A DNA stretch of 57,867 nt from Saprospiraceae bacterium (GCA_018224445.1 JAGTVA010000025.1:1-57867); one strand, 5' to 3'. Shown: positions 18,586-30,300, numbered from the stretch's first letter. The notes: generated by a model not told the origin, from the sequence alone. A program made the numbers and translations.

Positions 18586-19544
18586 TGCCGGAAATAAGTA
18601 TTGTGGTTCCCCTGTATAACGAAGAAGAGTCCCTCCCTGAATTGATGAGATGGATAACAGAGGTTTTATCCACACACCCATGGACCTATGAGGTAGTACT
18701 TATAGACGATGGAAGCACGGATCAATCCTGGCGTGTTCTCACTTCCTTGGCCGGCCAATACCCTTCGATCAGGGCCGTGCGATTCAGAACCAATTACGGC
18801 AAATCAGCCGGACTGCAAAAAGGTTTTGAAATGGCTAGGGGACGGGTGATTGTCACCATGGATGCAGACTTGCAAGACAGCCCAGAAGAAATTCCGGAGC
18901 TGTACCGAATGATTACTGAAGACGAATACGATTTGGTATCGGGCTGGAAAAAAAAGCGCTACGATCCTATTACCAAAACCATCCCCACCAAGATTTTTAA
19001 CTACACCACCCGATTGGTTTCCGGAGTTAAACTCAATGACATCAACTGTGGATTAAAAGCCTACCACCGAGATGTAATCAAAAACATAGAAGTCTACGGT
19101 GAGATGCACAGGTATATTCCGGTCATTACCAAATGGGCGGGATTTAACAGAATTGGTGAAAAGGTAGTAGCCCACCAGTCCAGAAAATTCGGAAAAACAA
19201 AGTTTGGGCCGGAGCGTTTTATCAATGGATTTCTGGATTTGCTCTCCATCACACTGGTTGGAAAGTTCGGGAAAAAACCCATGCACTTCTTCGGTCCTCT
19301 GGGTACCTTTTTTTTCATGACCGGTTTTTTAATTTTAGCTTATTTGAGCTTCCAAAAAATTGCTTTCGACATGACTCAAATGACCTCGAGGCCCCTGTTT
19401 TTTTACGGATTGCTGTCTTTTATTTTCGGGGCTCAACTCTTCCTGACCGGGTTTCTAGCCGAGTTGGTATCCAGAAATTCACCTCGTCGAAACACCTATT
19501 CCATCAGGGAAACGCTCAATATCCAATCCAACGAAGAAATTTAA
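18585..19544 (+). CDS. Glycosyltransferase family 2 (DPM1/ArnC-like)
   Basis: ISIVVPLYNEEESLPELM...VVLIDDGSTDQSW...VTMDADLQDSPEEIPELY plus two C-terminal TM helices. Confidence 0.93.
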   Translation: MPEISIVVPLYNEEESLPELMRWITEVLSTHPWTYEVVLIDDGSTDQSWRVLTSLAGQYPSIRAVRFRTNYGKSAGLQKGFEMARGRVIVTMDADLQDSPEEIPELYRMITEDEYDLVSGWKKKRYDPITKTIPTKIFNYTTRLVSGVKLNDINCGLKAYHRDVIKNIEVYGEMHRYIPVITKWAGFNRIGEKVVAHQSRKFGKTKFGPERFINGFLDLLSITLVGKFGKKPMHFFGPLGTFFFMTGFLILAYLSFQKIAFDMTQMTSRPLFFYGLLSFIFGAQLFLTGFLAELVSRNSPRRNTYSIRETLNIQSNEEI

Positions 19545-19545
19545 A

Positions 19546-20121
19546 ATGCAACCTACCATCAAATTCTTGTTAAAAGATATACACGACACACATAAGGCCC
19601 TTATGGAGGATGTGGAATTGATTAATCAGTTGCAAATCAGTGTGAAAAAAATAACCGCTTGTTTTCAAGCCGGCGGAAAGTTGCTGATTTGTGGCAATGG
19701 GGGAAGTGCCAGTCAGGCTGAGCACCTGGCTGCAGAATTCACCGGTAGGTTTAAATTGGAAAGGCCTCCCCTGCATGCAGAGACTCTGCACAACAACATC
19801 TCCCACCTCACCGCAGTGGCCAATGATTACCATTTTAGTCAGGTGTTTAAGCGCTCCTTACAAGCTGTGGGCAAAACAAATGACATTTTACTGGCACTCT
19901 CTACTTCAGGTCAATCGGAAAATGTAATTGAAGTATTGAAAGAGGCTAAAAAAATGGGAATATCCTCCATATTGTGGACCGGGAATAAGGATGGAGCAGC
20001 GGCCAAAATTGCAGACCTAGCCCTTAGATATCCCGGAGCCAATACCGCCAGAATTCAGGAGGGGCATCTTGTATTCTCACATATTCTATGCGAGTTGGTG
20101 GAAACAGAGATGTTTGGTTGA
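19546..20121 (+). CDS. SIS-domain phosphoheptose isomerase-like protein
   Basis: LLICGNGGSASQAEHLAAEFTGRFKLERPPLHAETL...LLALSTSGQSENVIEVLKEAKKMG: GmhA/sedoheptulose-7-phosphate isomerase motifs. Confidence 0.88.
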   Translation: MQPTIKFLLKDIHDTHKALMEDVELINQLQISVKKITACFQAGGKLLICGNGGSASQAEHLAAEFTGRFKLERPPLHAETLHNNISHLTAVANDYHFSQVFKRSLQAVGKTNDILLALSTSGQSENVIEVLKEAKKMGISSILWTGNKDGAAAKIADLALRYPGANTARIQEGHLVFSHILCELVETEMFG

Positions 20122-20162
20122 CCCTTTTCCCCAAGAAACATCCAAACAATAAATAATAAGAT

Positions 20163-22208
20163 CTATGATTTCCGATTCCCCACTTTCCAAAATCGAAGCA
20201 AAATTTGTTCGATGAGCAGTGCTGCAAGAACTGTGATTATGCACCACATCCAAAATTCTTTTCCCGACCTGGAACTTCCAAATAAAGCGCTGGCGGTAGT
20301 GCTTCCATCGTGGCTCGTTACAACTGCCTGGCCTCCCGTCATTTCCTCCAAATCTTCTCGCGCATAGGTGGCAATTTCACTCTCCCTGCGGTCGTAATTA
20401 AAGGCAACTGTTTTGTGCTGTTCTTCCCCCTGATACACCTCGTAAAATCCGGGTTCGGAAATTTGGTCGTATACATTCAATTGAACACTGCCCGTTCTTT
20501 GCTCCACTCCGGGTATGAATTCCCTGCCCTGGCCTGTAATTCTAAAATCGGGTTGTCTTTCCGAAGAAACATTCCGAATGGGTATCAATCGGTCTGTTCC
20601 AACCGCATAGGCCACTCTGTCTTCAGTACCTGTCGCTATTGCAGCCCGGTACAATAAGGGGACAAAAACTTCCCCGTTGGAAACCAGGTCGTTCCAGGTG
20701 GTATTCAGGGGAGAAGAGCAGATAAATACCGACCCATTTTCGCAGGGGTACTTAGAGACAAAAGACCGGGTATCCCGATAGGAGAGCAAAGGGACTCCAT
20801 CGGCTCCACCCCGGGATGGAATTACATATCTTCCCGTGGATTTTGGAAGCTTTAGGTCCTGCCTTACTTCCTCAAAAACGCCGGTGAATAAGGGGTCTTC
20901 CATATTGATCTGCCCCACCTGAAACTCTCCTTCGCTCCATTGGGAAAAGGTACCCAATCCCAATTCATCAGTCAGGGTATTTAACACCCCTCCTCCGCTT
21001 ACAGGGGCCGGAAAAATGAGTAGATTTCCACCGGAGGATAAGTAGTCTTTCAGCTCAGAAGCGAATCCCGTGGTAACCTCTTCAAGTTCATTTAAAATAA
21101 TAAGATTGTAATCGGACAATGCGCTGTAGTTGATGTTGGAGGCTCTCATTAAATCCTCCGTCATATAGGGTATACCTCTAAAAAGAGCACTTAAAAATCG
21201 ATTGCTTTCCAACCCACTGTGAATGGTGAGGACATTGATGTTGTCCTTAACGTGAAAACTCAGGTGGTACTCGTCATCAAATTGAATGGGATAATCGGTA
21301 ATCGATACCGTAGCTTTTTGCCATCCGGCACGATTGATTGTAAAGGTAACGGTATCCACAAGTGTCTGCCCGGGTACCAATGAAATCCTACCCGCCGGCC
21401 TGCGCTGGTCAGCCAGTTTTAATTCGAGATTGACTTCTTCAGATTGTTCGGTACTGTGATTGGTGATCTGTACGAGCATCTCTCCATTTTGGTTCACAAT
21501 TTGAAGGGGTTGTGAAAACCACACTGAATCGATACTTACATTGCTGGATTCAATAGATTCTATATAAACCAAATTCAATGATAATAAGCTGTCGCTATTT
21601 TCTGGGAAGGAAGTGATATTTTTTTGAAAATCGGAAATTAAATAAAAACTTTGACGCTCCCGGCTATAATTCCTCAGCGCGTGTTCCTGCCTTTGAATAA
21701 CATCCGGAAGGGTTCGCACAGCCGGTGAAACCTGTATCTCATTTATCATATCCAGAGCTTGTTCTCGATTGTACAGCCTTTGATGCCTGTTTTCAAAATC
21801 ACCTGTCAAAATCTGAAATTCATCCGCCTCTCCATAACCATTGATGATGTTCCTGGCGGCAAGCCTCGCATTGTTTAACAGACTGATGTCCCTTCCCATA
21901 GAACTCATGCTGAAGGAGTTGTCGATAAAAATACTCACTGCCCTGGTGCCTGTTACGACCTTATCCCCTGTGGGAATAACCGGCTGGGCAAAGGCCAGTA
22001 CCAGGAAAGCGACTGCTATCAAGCGGGAAAACAACACCAGTAAATGTTTGAGTTTCCTACTCTGTTGGCTGGTCTCCTTTATTTCCTTTAAAAAGGGAGT
22101 ATTGCTGAAATATACCTTTTTAAACCTTCTGAATTGAAAGAGGTGTATTATGATGGGTATAGCCAAAAAAAGGAGTCCCCAGAGAAATTGTGGATTTATA
22201 AATTGCAT
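20163..22208 (-). CDS. BatA/vWA-domain membrane protein
   Basis: N-terminal MQFINPQFLWGLLFLAIPIIIHLFQFRRFKKVYFSNTPFLKEI...LLVLFSRLIAVAFLVLAFAQPV (BatA N-term); FIDNSFSM vWA motif; C-terminal TM. Confidence 0.9.
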   Translation of the reverse strand: MQFINPQFLWGLLFLAIPIIIHLFQFRRFKKVYFSNTPFLKEIKETSQQSRKLKHLLVLFSRLIAVAFLVLAFAQPVIPTGDKVVTGTRAVSIFIDNSFSMSSMGRDISLLNNARLAARNIINGYGEADEFQILTGDFENRHQRLYNREQALDMINEIQVSPAVRTLPDVIQRQEHALRNYSRERQSFYLISDFQKNITSFPENSDSLLSLNLVYIESIESSNVSIDSVWFSQPLQIVNQNGEMLVQITNHSTEQSEEVNLELKLADQRRPAGRISLVPGQTLVDTVTFTINRAGWQKATVSITDYPIQFDDEYHLSFHVKDNINVLTIHSGLESNRFLSALFRGIPYMTEDLMRASNINYSALSDYNLIILNELEEVTTGFASELKDYLSSGGNLLIFPAPVSGGGVLNTLTDELGLGTFSQWSEGEFQVGQINMEDPLFTGVFEEVRQDLKLPKSTGRYVIPSRGGADGVPLLSYRDTRSFVSKYPCENGSVFICSSPLNTTWNDLVSNGEVFVPLLYRAAIATGTEDRVAYAVGTDRLIPIRNVSSERQPDFRITGQGREFIPGVEQRTGSVQLNVYDQISEPGFYEVYQGEEQHKTVAFNYDRRESEIATYAREDLEEMTGGQAVVTSHDGSTTASALFGSSRSGKEFWMWCIITVLAALLIEQILLRFWKVGNRKS

Positions 22209-22282
22209 ATTGGCACAAAGGTATTAGTTGGATTGAAAATAACTATAAGAACGCATAAACAGATGAGTTGTTACAAAGTATT

Positions 22283-25200
22283 TTACCTAATCAATATCAC
22301 CTCTCCGGTGAATAATCTTATTTCGCCCTCAGGGTTCTCCACTTCGACCCTGACAACATACAGGCCGGGCATTGAATTACGCCCCTGAAAGGTTCCATCC
22401 CATCCGTATCGGGGATCATTGGGCGGAAAATTTATATTTTCAAAAACTCTGTTTCCCCAGCGATCAAATACAGCTATCGACTGAATACGATCAACTCCAT
22501 CGGATGCATAAATGGTAAGCCGATCATTAATACCATCCTGGTTGGGAGAAAATGCAGTGGGTATATATACTGAGAGTTCGGGAAGTTTCAATTTAACTAA
22601 TATCTCCGTATGCCCGGTGCATCCTCCGGTGCTTTCTACTTCGAGAAAAATCACGGTTTCGTCTTCAATAGCTTGAATAACCGGATTGGGACAATCAGCG
22701 CAATCTAAATATTGGGCCGGGGACCATAAATAGGACAGTCCGTCAAAATCAGGCGGTGAAAATTGAGGATCCAATTGAAAAATTTCTCCCGGCGATAAAA
22801 TTATTTCAGCCGGCAAGTCGATCTCTATGGATTCTCTATGGTCTTCAATTAAAACAGCATTGGGATCAGAAAGGCAGTTTAAACTATCTCTCACCACCAG
22901 TTCATAGACATCCGTTTCCAGGTTTTCAAATACATTGTCCGAAGAAAAATGGATACCCCCATCAATGCTGTACATCAGTCCTCCAGCCCCTTCACCGAAA
23001 ACAATGCTGCCGAACCGGCGGTTACAGTCTATATTTTCTACACTATATAAAGGCAAGTCCGGAAATGCTTCTTCGAGAGCCAACACAGAAGTATCCCTGC
23101 ATCCATTGTTGTTATCTGTGACTACCAGAGAATAGGTACCGGCAGACAGTACCTGAACAAGTTCATCTGAAATAATCTCCCAATCTCCTTGGCCAAGCCA
23201 CTCGAGAGAATAATCGTCGGATGAAGAACTCGATCCACTTCCGTCAAGTACCACGGGGAAAGTAATACAATCTTCACAGTCCACACACTCCATTTCACTG
23301 TGGGGAGCAATTGTATCCAGTCCGACAAAAACTGACTCTTTAGAGGTACAGTAATTGTTTGTATTCTCTATTGTCAGTTGATAGCTGCCAGGTTCTGATA
23401 TAATCACACTGCTTTCATCGGTGGTCTCCAGACTTTCTCCCGATTCATTTATCCATCCAAATTCAATGGAGGTTAAATCTTCCGACTGTAGGAAAAGTTC
23501 CAGGTAGGTCACCAGACAACTCAGTTCATCCAGTCCAAGGAGGGAATAAGCGGGAGGCATGGTATCTATTAGGACTTGTACTTCGTCGGTATTTGTACAA
23601 CCATTGACAAGGTTGATCACGGTCAACGTATAGCTTCCGGCTTCACTAACCAATGGTGCGGTGGTAGTTGCTCCCTCTACAATAAATTCTTCACTGGTTT
23701 CCCAAAAATACTCCGTATTAGCATCCTGGCCTGACATACTCCCATCCAATTGTATCAAACTGTCTCTGCAATTTAGCACCTTGTCAGGCCCGGCATTTGC
23801 TATTGGAAGATCAGCTATATTGGGAACAAATATTGAATCCGTAATTACACAATGATTGTCCAAATTGGTCACTTGAAGGTAATACATCCCCTCCGCACCT
23901 ACCGATATGCTCTCAGCCTCAATATCAGATAATATTTCACCTCCGCTGGTTTGCCACATAAACTCAAGGTCAAATCCATCGGGACTAACTTGCGGTATTA
24001 AAATCACACTGTCGTTTACACAATCCAATATTCCCTCTTGATCGATCACAATATCGGGGACGCCAAAATTTTCACCTACCCAAACGCTGTCATTATTTGA
24101 GCACCCGTTGAGAAGATTTTCCAGTAGAACAATGTAATACCCGCCGACACCTGCCTCTATGGCCTTGCTGGAATCCTCACCAACAATTCCCCCCGGCGGT
24201 CCTTCCCAGGTAACATTAATTTGATCACTGGGAATAGAAGTTTCAGCCACTATTGGCGCTGTCTCCATATGGCAATTGATTTCAGCAGAATCTATAAGGA
24301 TAATCTCCGGGATATTAAAATCACTGCTCACTACCCAATTGGAAATGGAGGTACAATTGTTCTCTGAAAAAGTAACTTCCAGGGTATAAATTCCCGCACT
24401 ATCAAGAGTTGTAAAGGAGCTATCTGTCGATCCTATAATATTTCCTCCAGAAGTAGTCCACTGATAAATTGGACTTAAAGAGTCGGGTAAAACTGAAGTT
24501 TCTATCAAGAGTTCCTTTTGATTGCAATTCAACACGGAATCACCGAAAAATTGAATAACGGGATAATCTCCTACCGCTCTGACCCACACAGTGTCCAATG
24601 CAAAACACCCATTGGTTTCATTTAATACCCTCAGTATATATTCTCCACCCTGGCTAACATTTGGAGTCAGGCCATCGGCACCATCTATTATATTTCCCCA
24701 TGATGTCAACCACCAATAACTTAAAGTATCACCCATTGAAGATTGAGTACCATCCAATTGCACAGAAGGACTGTCACAATCGATCTCGCGATCTTCACCT
24801 GCATTTGCCTCAGGAGTGTGGGTATTCTCGGAAATATAAATTTCCCCTGTCGCCGTACACCCATTTTCCGGATAATAGATATCCAGTACATAGGTTCCGG
24901 TTGTACCAACCTGGATAAAAAGAGAATCGGGACTGGAGAGGATATCTCCATCTGCGGTTGCCCATTGCAGATCTGCTAATATAGTGTCCGGAAAAAGGTC
25001 AAATCCCACCCATACCGCAGGAGCTTCGCAAGTGATTTTTTCCTCCTGTGAGCCAACCAATTCCGGTAAATCATTTATTTCTTCTACCCATACCGTGTCT
25101 GCCGAAGAACAATTGTTCTTGCTGTTGAATACCTCCAGAAGGTAAACTCCGGGGCCATTTATCTCCACTGCAATTGAATCTGCAGAAGATACAATAGAGC

Positions 25201-27232
25201 CTCCCGACAAAACAGTCCATTGAAAAGAAAAATCACTGCCCTGATCACTTGAACTTCCATCGAGAAAAAGAATTGAGTCGGCACATGTCCAGATTAAATC
25301 TTCTCCGGCATCTGAGTGGGGTAAATCCGTAGACTCCTCTAATTCAAATCCATCCACTCCCACACAACCATTCAAGGTATTCGTTACTTCCAGTAAATAA
25401 TACCCGGGCTGATCTACAATTATTTCCGACTGATTGATCGAGCCTATTATGTTTCCATCTGTTGTAGACCAATTAAAATCGATAATCCCCGGAGGACTCA
25501 CTTCTGCTTGAATCACCCATTCATCTCCACTGCAATCAATTTCTGAGGGTCCTGAAATTACAACATTGGGTTTCGCCGTATCCTGCGCAACTACCACTGA
25601 TACCTCCTCTGAAAAACATATCACCTCGCTATCGTCGTAAATGAGCTGCAGCGTGTAGGTTCCAGGTTCATTGACTACCGCGACACTGGAGTCCTCATTT
25701 TGAGTAAAATTCCCATCTGTACTAGACCAAATGTATTGTATATAGGCGCCGGAGGAAGATCCGGATGCGTCGAGTACCACCTCTTCCTGAATACAGGTAA
25801 GAGTTGCGGGACTTTCAATCAATACCTCAAACTCCACAACCTCCAAATCGAGGTACACAATCGAATCGCATGCTCCCTGCCTCTCAATTTCTACCGTATA
25901 AAATCCCGGCTCATTGTATTCTTCGCCATCCACTATTATCCCGTCCCCATCCTGGCAAATGACTGCATTCAACCACTCCTCTGCCGTTTCTTCTACAAAT
26001 ACAGTCACTGTATCCTCAACCTCACAGAGGGGATACATTGCAATATCATCAAGGATAAAGGCATTGCCCGTGCCTACATTACCTGTATGGTTGTATATAC
26101 ACAATTCAATGGAGGTAGTTGATCCGGAAAACCAAGTTGCCTCCATCTCGGTCCAATTACCTATACAGGGTATGCCCGATGGTTCAAAAGTGCCCCCAAC
26201 TGCATTTCCATTTATAAAAAACTGAAGGGAGGCAGGGTTGAGAAAGGGAACCAATATATCTGTAAATGCCTCCAAATGGTATTCAGTATCTTCCTGAACT
26301 TCAATGTATTGGCACCATACATTTTGAGGTGGGGATCCAATTCCATTGACCACCACCATATTCCCATTATTTCCCGTGTGGTCGGTACACAATGGAAAAT
26401 TTGAATACACTATATCCGGAGAGTTGGCTACTGCAATTCCGTTTCCCTGACTGATGTCATTGGGATCGTACTCATAATCAGAATAGAATCCCGCGTATCC
26501 GTAATCGAGGTGAGTGTTGTATACAATATTGTGGGTAATCGCCCTGGAGGTTAGTGTAAAAACCGTTTCCTCATTAACCGTGGCCAGAGTTGACAACTGT
26601 TCGGGGGAGTTTACCAAATTAGCGGGCTCCCAGGAGTGATCGTAAGCCTGGCCTACTACAGAACCGGATAATAACACTTCACCCCCATCGCAAATCGTTT
26701 GGTCTTCACCCGCATCTACCTCGAGAGGACATCCATCCTCCAAAATAAAAACCCCGCCAAAAACCAAAGGGGTCTGTATCCCAGAAGTTCCGGAGGCTGT
26801 AAAAGCCAGAGGGTCGTCGATAATATGTACAATAAAATAATCCTCACAATTGCCGATATGTTCAAAATCTATGGTCAGAATAACCGTGCCATCAGCTAAC
26901 GACAAGGGGCTTGTGTTGGACCATTCAAAGGTGAGAATTCCCTGGGCCGCCATAGCTGTACCTATGGTAGTATTTCCCGATGGCATTAAATCGTCGTACC
27001 CATCAAAATTGAGCGCACCGGCATCAAATTCGATTGTAAATTGAAATTCGTCAATATCATCGAAATCATTTACATATATTTCTACTGTAAAGATGGTTCC
27101 GCACAGGGGTTGTCCATTCTCAACAACCAATTGAACCTGGGATGAAAGGGCATTGACAACTATTAGTCCGAGAAATAAAAGGAGAACTTTTTTCAGAAAA
27201 ATGGATGAAATAGAAGTTTCTGGAAGCGCCAT
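22283..27232 (-). CDS. Giant T9SS-exported adhesin: cohesin-like N-terminus, 11 Ig/PKD-like repeats, gliding-motility-associated (type B) C-terminal domain
   Basis: The ORF track starts at 27280, but a minus-strand -7 element (27253-27260) makes MALPETSISSIFLKKVLLLFLGL... at 27232 more likely. C-terminus VYIPTAFSPNQDGINDRLTIYASDGVDRIQSIAVFDRWGNRVFE...GWDGTFQGRNSMPGLYVVRVEVE is a TIGR04131-type domain. Confidence 0.9.
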   Translation of the reverse strand: MALPETSISSIFLKKVLLLFLGLIVVNALSSQVQLVVENGQPLCGTIFTVEIYVNDFDDIDEFQFTIEFDAGALNFDGYDDLMPSGNTTIGTAMAAQGILTFEWSNTSPLSLADGTVILTIDFEHIGNCEDYFIVHIIDDPLAFTASGTSGIQTPLVFGGVFILEDGCPLEVDAGEDQTICDGGEVLLSGSVVGQAYDHSWEPANLVNSPEQLSTLATVNEETVFTLTSRAITHNIVYNTHLDYGYAGFYSDYEYDPNDISQGNGIAVANSPDIVYSNFPLCTDHTGNNGNMVVVNGIGSPPQNVWCQYIEVQEDTEYHLEAFTDILVPFLNPASLQFFINGNAVGGTFEPSGIPCIGNWTEMEATWFSGSTTSIELCIYNHTGNVGTGNAFILDDIAMYPLCEVEDTVTVFVEETAEEWLNAVICQDGDGIIVDGEEYNEPGFYTVEIERQGACDSIVYLDLEVVEFEVLIESPATLTCIQEEVVLDASGSSSGAYIQYIWSSTDGNFTQNEDSSVAVVNEPGTYTLQLIYDDSEVICFSEEVSVVVAQDTAKPNVVISGPSEIDCSGDEWVIQAEVSPPGIIDFNWSTTDGNIIGSINQSEIIVDQPGYYLLEVTNTLNGCVGVDGFELEESTDLPHSDAGEDLIWTCADSILFLDGSSSDQGSDFSFQWTVLSGGSIVSSADSIAVEINGPGVYLLEVFNSKNNCSSADTVWVEEINDLPELVGSQEEKITCEAPAVWVGFDLFPDTILADLQWATADGDILSSPDSLFIQVGTTGTYVLDIYYPENGCTATGEIYISENTHTPEANAGEDREIDCDSPSVQLDGTQSSMGDTLSYWWLTSWGNIIDGADGLTPNVSQGGEYILRVLNETNGCFALDTVWVRAVGDYPVIQFFGDSVLNCNQKELLIETSVLPDSLSPIYQWTTSGGNIIGSTDSSFTTLDSAGIYTLEVTFSENNCTSISNWVVSSDFNIPEIILIDSAEINCHMETAPIVAETSIPSDQINVTWEGPPGGIVGEDSSKAIEAGVGGYYIVLLENLLNGCSNNDSVWVGENFGVPDIVIDQEGILDCVNDSVILIPQVSPDGFDLEFMWQTSGGEILSDIEAESISVGAEGMYYLQVTNLDNHCVITDSIFVPNIADLPIANAGPDKVLNCRDSLIQLDGSMSGQDANTEYFWETSEEFIVEGATTTAPLVSEAGSYTLTVINLVNGCTNTDEVQVLIDTMPPAYSLLGLDELSCLVTYLELFLQSEDLTSIEFGWINESGESLETTDESSVIISEPGSYQLTIENTNNYCTSKESVFVGLDTIAPHSEMECVDCEDCITFPVVLDGSGSSSSSDDYSLEWLGQGDWEIISDELVQVLSAGTYSLVVTDNNNGCRDTSVLALEEAFPDLPLYSVENIDCNRRFGSIVFGEGAGGLMYSIDGGIHFSSDNVFENLETDVYELVVRDSLNCLSDPNAVLIEDHRESIEIDLPAEIILSPGEIFQLDPQFSPPDFDGLSYLWSPAQYLDCADCPNPVIQAIEDETVIFLEVESTGGCTGHTEILVKLKLPELSVYIPTAFSPNQDGINDRLTIYASDGVDRIQSIAVFDRWGNRVFENINFPPNDPRYGWDGTFQGRNSMPGLYVVRVEVENPEGEIRLFTGEVILIR
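23099..25795 (-). repeat. Protein-level tandem repeat, 11 copies of about 85-95 aa (Cys...Trp...GxY...N-x-Cys)
   Basis: Examples: CSGDEWVIQAEVSPPGIIDFNWSTTDGNIIGSINQSEIIVDQPGYYLLEVTNTLNGC; CNQKELLIETSVLPDSLSPIYQWTTSGGNIIGSTDSSFTTLDSAGIYTLEVTFSENNC. Confidence 0.85.
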
Positions 27233-27252
27233 TAATGGTTTAAAGTATAAAT

Positions 27253-27260
27253 CAAATTTA
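27253..27260 (-). promoter_or_regulatory. -7 promoter element (TAAATTTG on minus strand) for the giant adhesin gene
   Basis: TAnnTTTG match 20 bp upstream of the preferred ATG (27232). Confidence 0.5.
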
Positions 27261-27319
27261 AGGATAAAGACACCTGACAAAGATAAAAAAATATGCCTTT
27301 AAACCAAAATTTTAATTCC

Positions 27320-30300
27320 TTACCTCATCACGGTTACATCGCCAATGAATGTAACGACTTCTCCATTGATTAGCTCCAGAGTAGCCACATACAAATAAAC
27401 TCCCTCATTCACTCGCTGCCCTCCCAGAGTCAGGCCGTCCCATCCAAAGGCCTCGTTGTTGGGCTCGAAGTTATTTTGAGAGAATATCGTATTCCCCCAT
27501 TTATCGTATATCTTCCACTCTAAGACTTCCGCAATACTATTGTCTGTCAATACGACCAGTACGTCGTTTATGCCATCGTAGTTTGGACTGAAAGCATTGG
27601 GTATATATACCCTGGGGTCGCCAACCGCATTTAATAAAATCTTTGCTTCAGCGGGACACCCGTTGTGGTCTTCCAGGTAGATATTATATTCCCTATCTCC
27701 CTTAATGTCAACCATAGGCCTCAGACAATCATCACAGGATAAATCTTCGGTGGGCGTCCACCTAATGAGTTCTATCTGGGATTCCGGAAAATTAATCTCA
27801 GTGGGCATCCTAAATGACCCTGCCAAATCTACAATCACTGATTCGGGCAAATACACTTCAATTTCTCTTGGCTTTTCTACCTCAAGATCTCGTTGGATAA
27901 TACATCCATACCTATCCTCTATCAGCAATTGGTATTGCCCCTCTTTCAATTGACTGAACACCCCGTTTTGATTGACCTCCACTGAGATAGTGGATTCCAA
28001 TGAGTAGGTATATGGAAAGGTGCCACCCTCCACTGAAAAAACGGTAAGAACTCCGGGATCTCCGGGACAAATCGGTTGAACAAGCTCGAAATCAATATCG
28101 GTGGGAACATCCTGAATTACTCTGATTTCAGCTGAATTTGTACATCCGTTATCCAAATTTTCCACGCTCATCCTGTACAATCCACTTTCAGATACTACCA
28201 CCTCAAAAGTAGAATCGCTGCCTTCAATAGACCCTTCCAGCGCAGTCCACTGAATAGAAATATTGTCGTCGTGATTACTCGTGTTTCCAACAATGGTAAT
28301 TTCCGTTTCACTACAAGGTAAAATAACCTCTTCCGAAAGGGTCACTTCGGGTATTTCTGCATCTCCTTCTACATTTACTGTTTCAGTAGATGTACACCCT
28401 GTTCTAACTAGTGTAGCCTGTAATTGGTATTCTCCGGCTTCATTTACAAGCAGCACCCCTTCACTTTCGCCATCGACAATATTGCCCGATATAGCTGTCC
28501 AACTAAACGACACCGGACCGTTGTTTGAAGTTAGCGAAGCATCGATTTCCAATTCAGAAATCAAACAACTCAAGGTATCGGGATCGGAAATTACAATGTT
28601 GGGGGACTCATAGTCTCCGGCTATCTCCAATTCTTGCTCATTTCTGCATCCGTTATAGGTATCATAAATTTCAAATACATAGGTCCCCGGTGAATCGGCA
28701 ACGGCAACAATAGAATCCTCTCGGGTAAGTATATTCCCATCGGATGTACTCCATCGGTATTCGTACCTCATACCGATGGCAGAACCCGTTGCATCCAACA
28801 GGGTGTTCAATACCTCGCAATTCAAGGTTTCCGCATCCTGAATTTGAATTCCCGGAATCTCCATATTCTCTTCAACCACTACCCTCGCAGTATCTGCGCA
28901 TCCGGAAGTATTATTAAACCCAATAAATAAATATTCTCCGGGTTCATTGACAAACACGATGGAGTCATTGACTACCAATACATTACCATCGCTGTCTTGC
29001 CATTCAAAATCGACAAGCAATCGCGGAGTTAATATCATTCCGTGGAGCGAAACCTCATCCTGTTGACAGGATAGAAAATCATTAACCACGGCATCTATAC
29101 GCAAAATATTGGGGTCTTCAGCCAGAATTAATTCGGCAAAAGGATTGCTGCAAGTGCAGAGAAAATCTAACTCGTAAATAATACTCAGACTACCTCCAGC
29201 GTAGGTATCCAGGATCTCTACCGGTATCAATATTGAATCCTGATGAGCCGGAATTACAACACTATCAGGAAGAGCTGCAAAATCAATTCCGGGAATGGCC
29301 GTGCTCATTGATGAGTACATCAAATTTACCACAATGGGTTCTGTATTATCAGATCCGCCAATTCGGTTCAAGACAAAATAACCCGTGAGACAATCGTCGT
29401 AAATAATATTTCCATCAACTCCCCCAACCTCGGAATCCAGATTAGCTCCTGCCCCCGCATTGAAGCTCCCCGCTTCAAGAAATACAGCTGAATCGTAACT
29501 TCCGTCAATGACGTCGCCCACCACCATCTTAATGGTGTACGTCTCACAGGGAATGACCACCGCAACAGCCTCAAAAACCGCAGTAAAGCCATCGAACTCG
29601 ATGAGCTCAACCGCTACCCCATCCCGATTAACTAAATCTCCGCATTGTCCTATATCGCCAGGCCCCTGAGGTTGTCCCTGCGGTGTATTGTCGAAGTAAA
29701 ACTGCGCATTGTCTTGCCTGTTGACATTGTTTATAGCTACAAAATCGTTGGTACCAGGAATGAGAGCAATATTTTCAGCACCATTGGAAAAGGGTCCATT
29801 AATGCCCGGGCCGCTGATAAAAAAACCAAAGACATCGTTGAAGTCATCCCCTACATATTCGCAGTATTCCTCTGAAGCGAAGGTGTAGCGAAAGCGCACG
29901 GTATCGGCGGTGGGAATAAAATCAAACTGAACCCCAACCGCATCGAAGGTGTTAGCTCCATCTACTATCGAGGAAAGGTCAACATCCCCATCTTCCATCA
30001 TATTATTGCCAGTACTGGCTCTATCGTTGGGGCCCAGAATGTTACTGAGGTTTCCTGTGGAAAACACAACACCTTCTTCAATTCCGATAGAACTCATCCC
30101 AGTGTAAAAAGTTCCCATTCCATTGGGAGGGCCAATGGATTGAACGTTGTGCACGTCAAAACAATTGCCACCGATCAACACATCTCTTACCAATTCCTCC
30201 GCACTCATAATGCCGTTAATGGAAATCCCCATCGTTCGGCTTTTTGAGATTGCCTTTTCCTCCTCTTCATTTATATCCAAACTGTAAGAGAGGAATGGAC

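Noticed and set aside
20100-20163. Alternative hairpins (TGTTTGG/CCAAACA versus GATGTTT/AAACATC) between the SIS gene and the BatA gene
   Set aside because: Could be a bidirectional terminator but lacks a clear T run on either side, and the first arm lies inside the SIS coding region.
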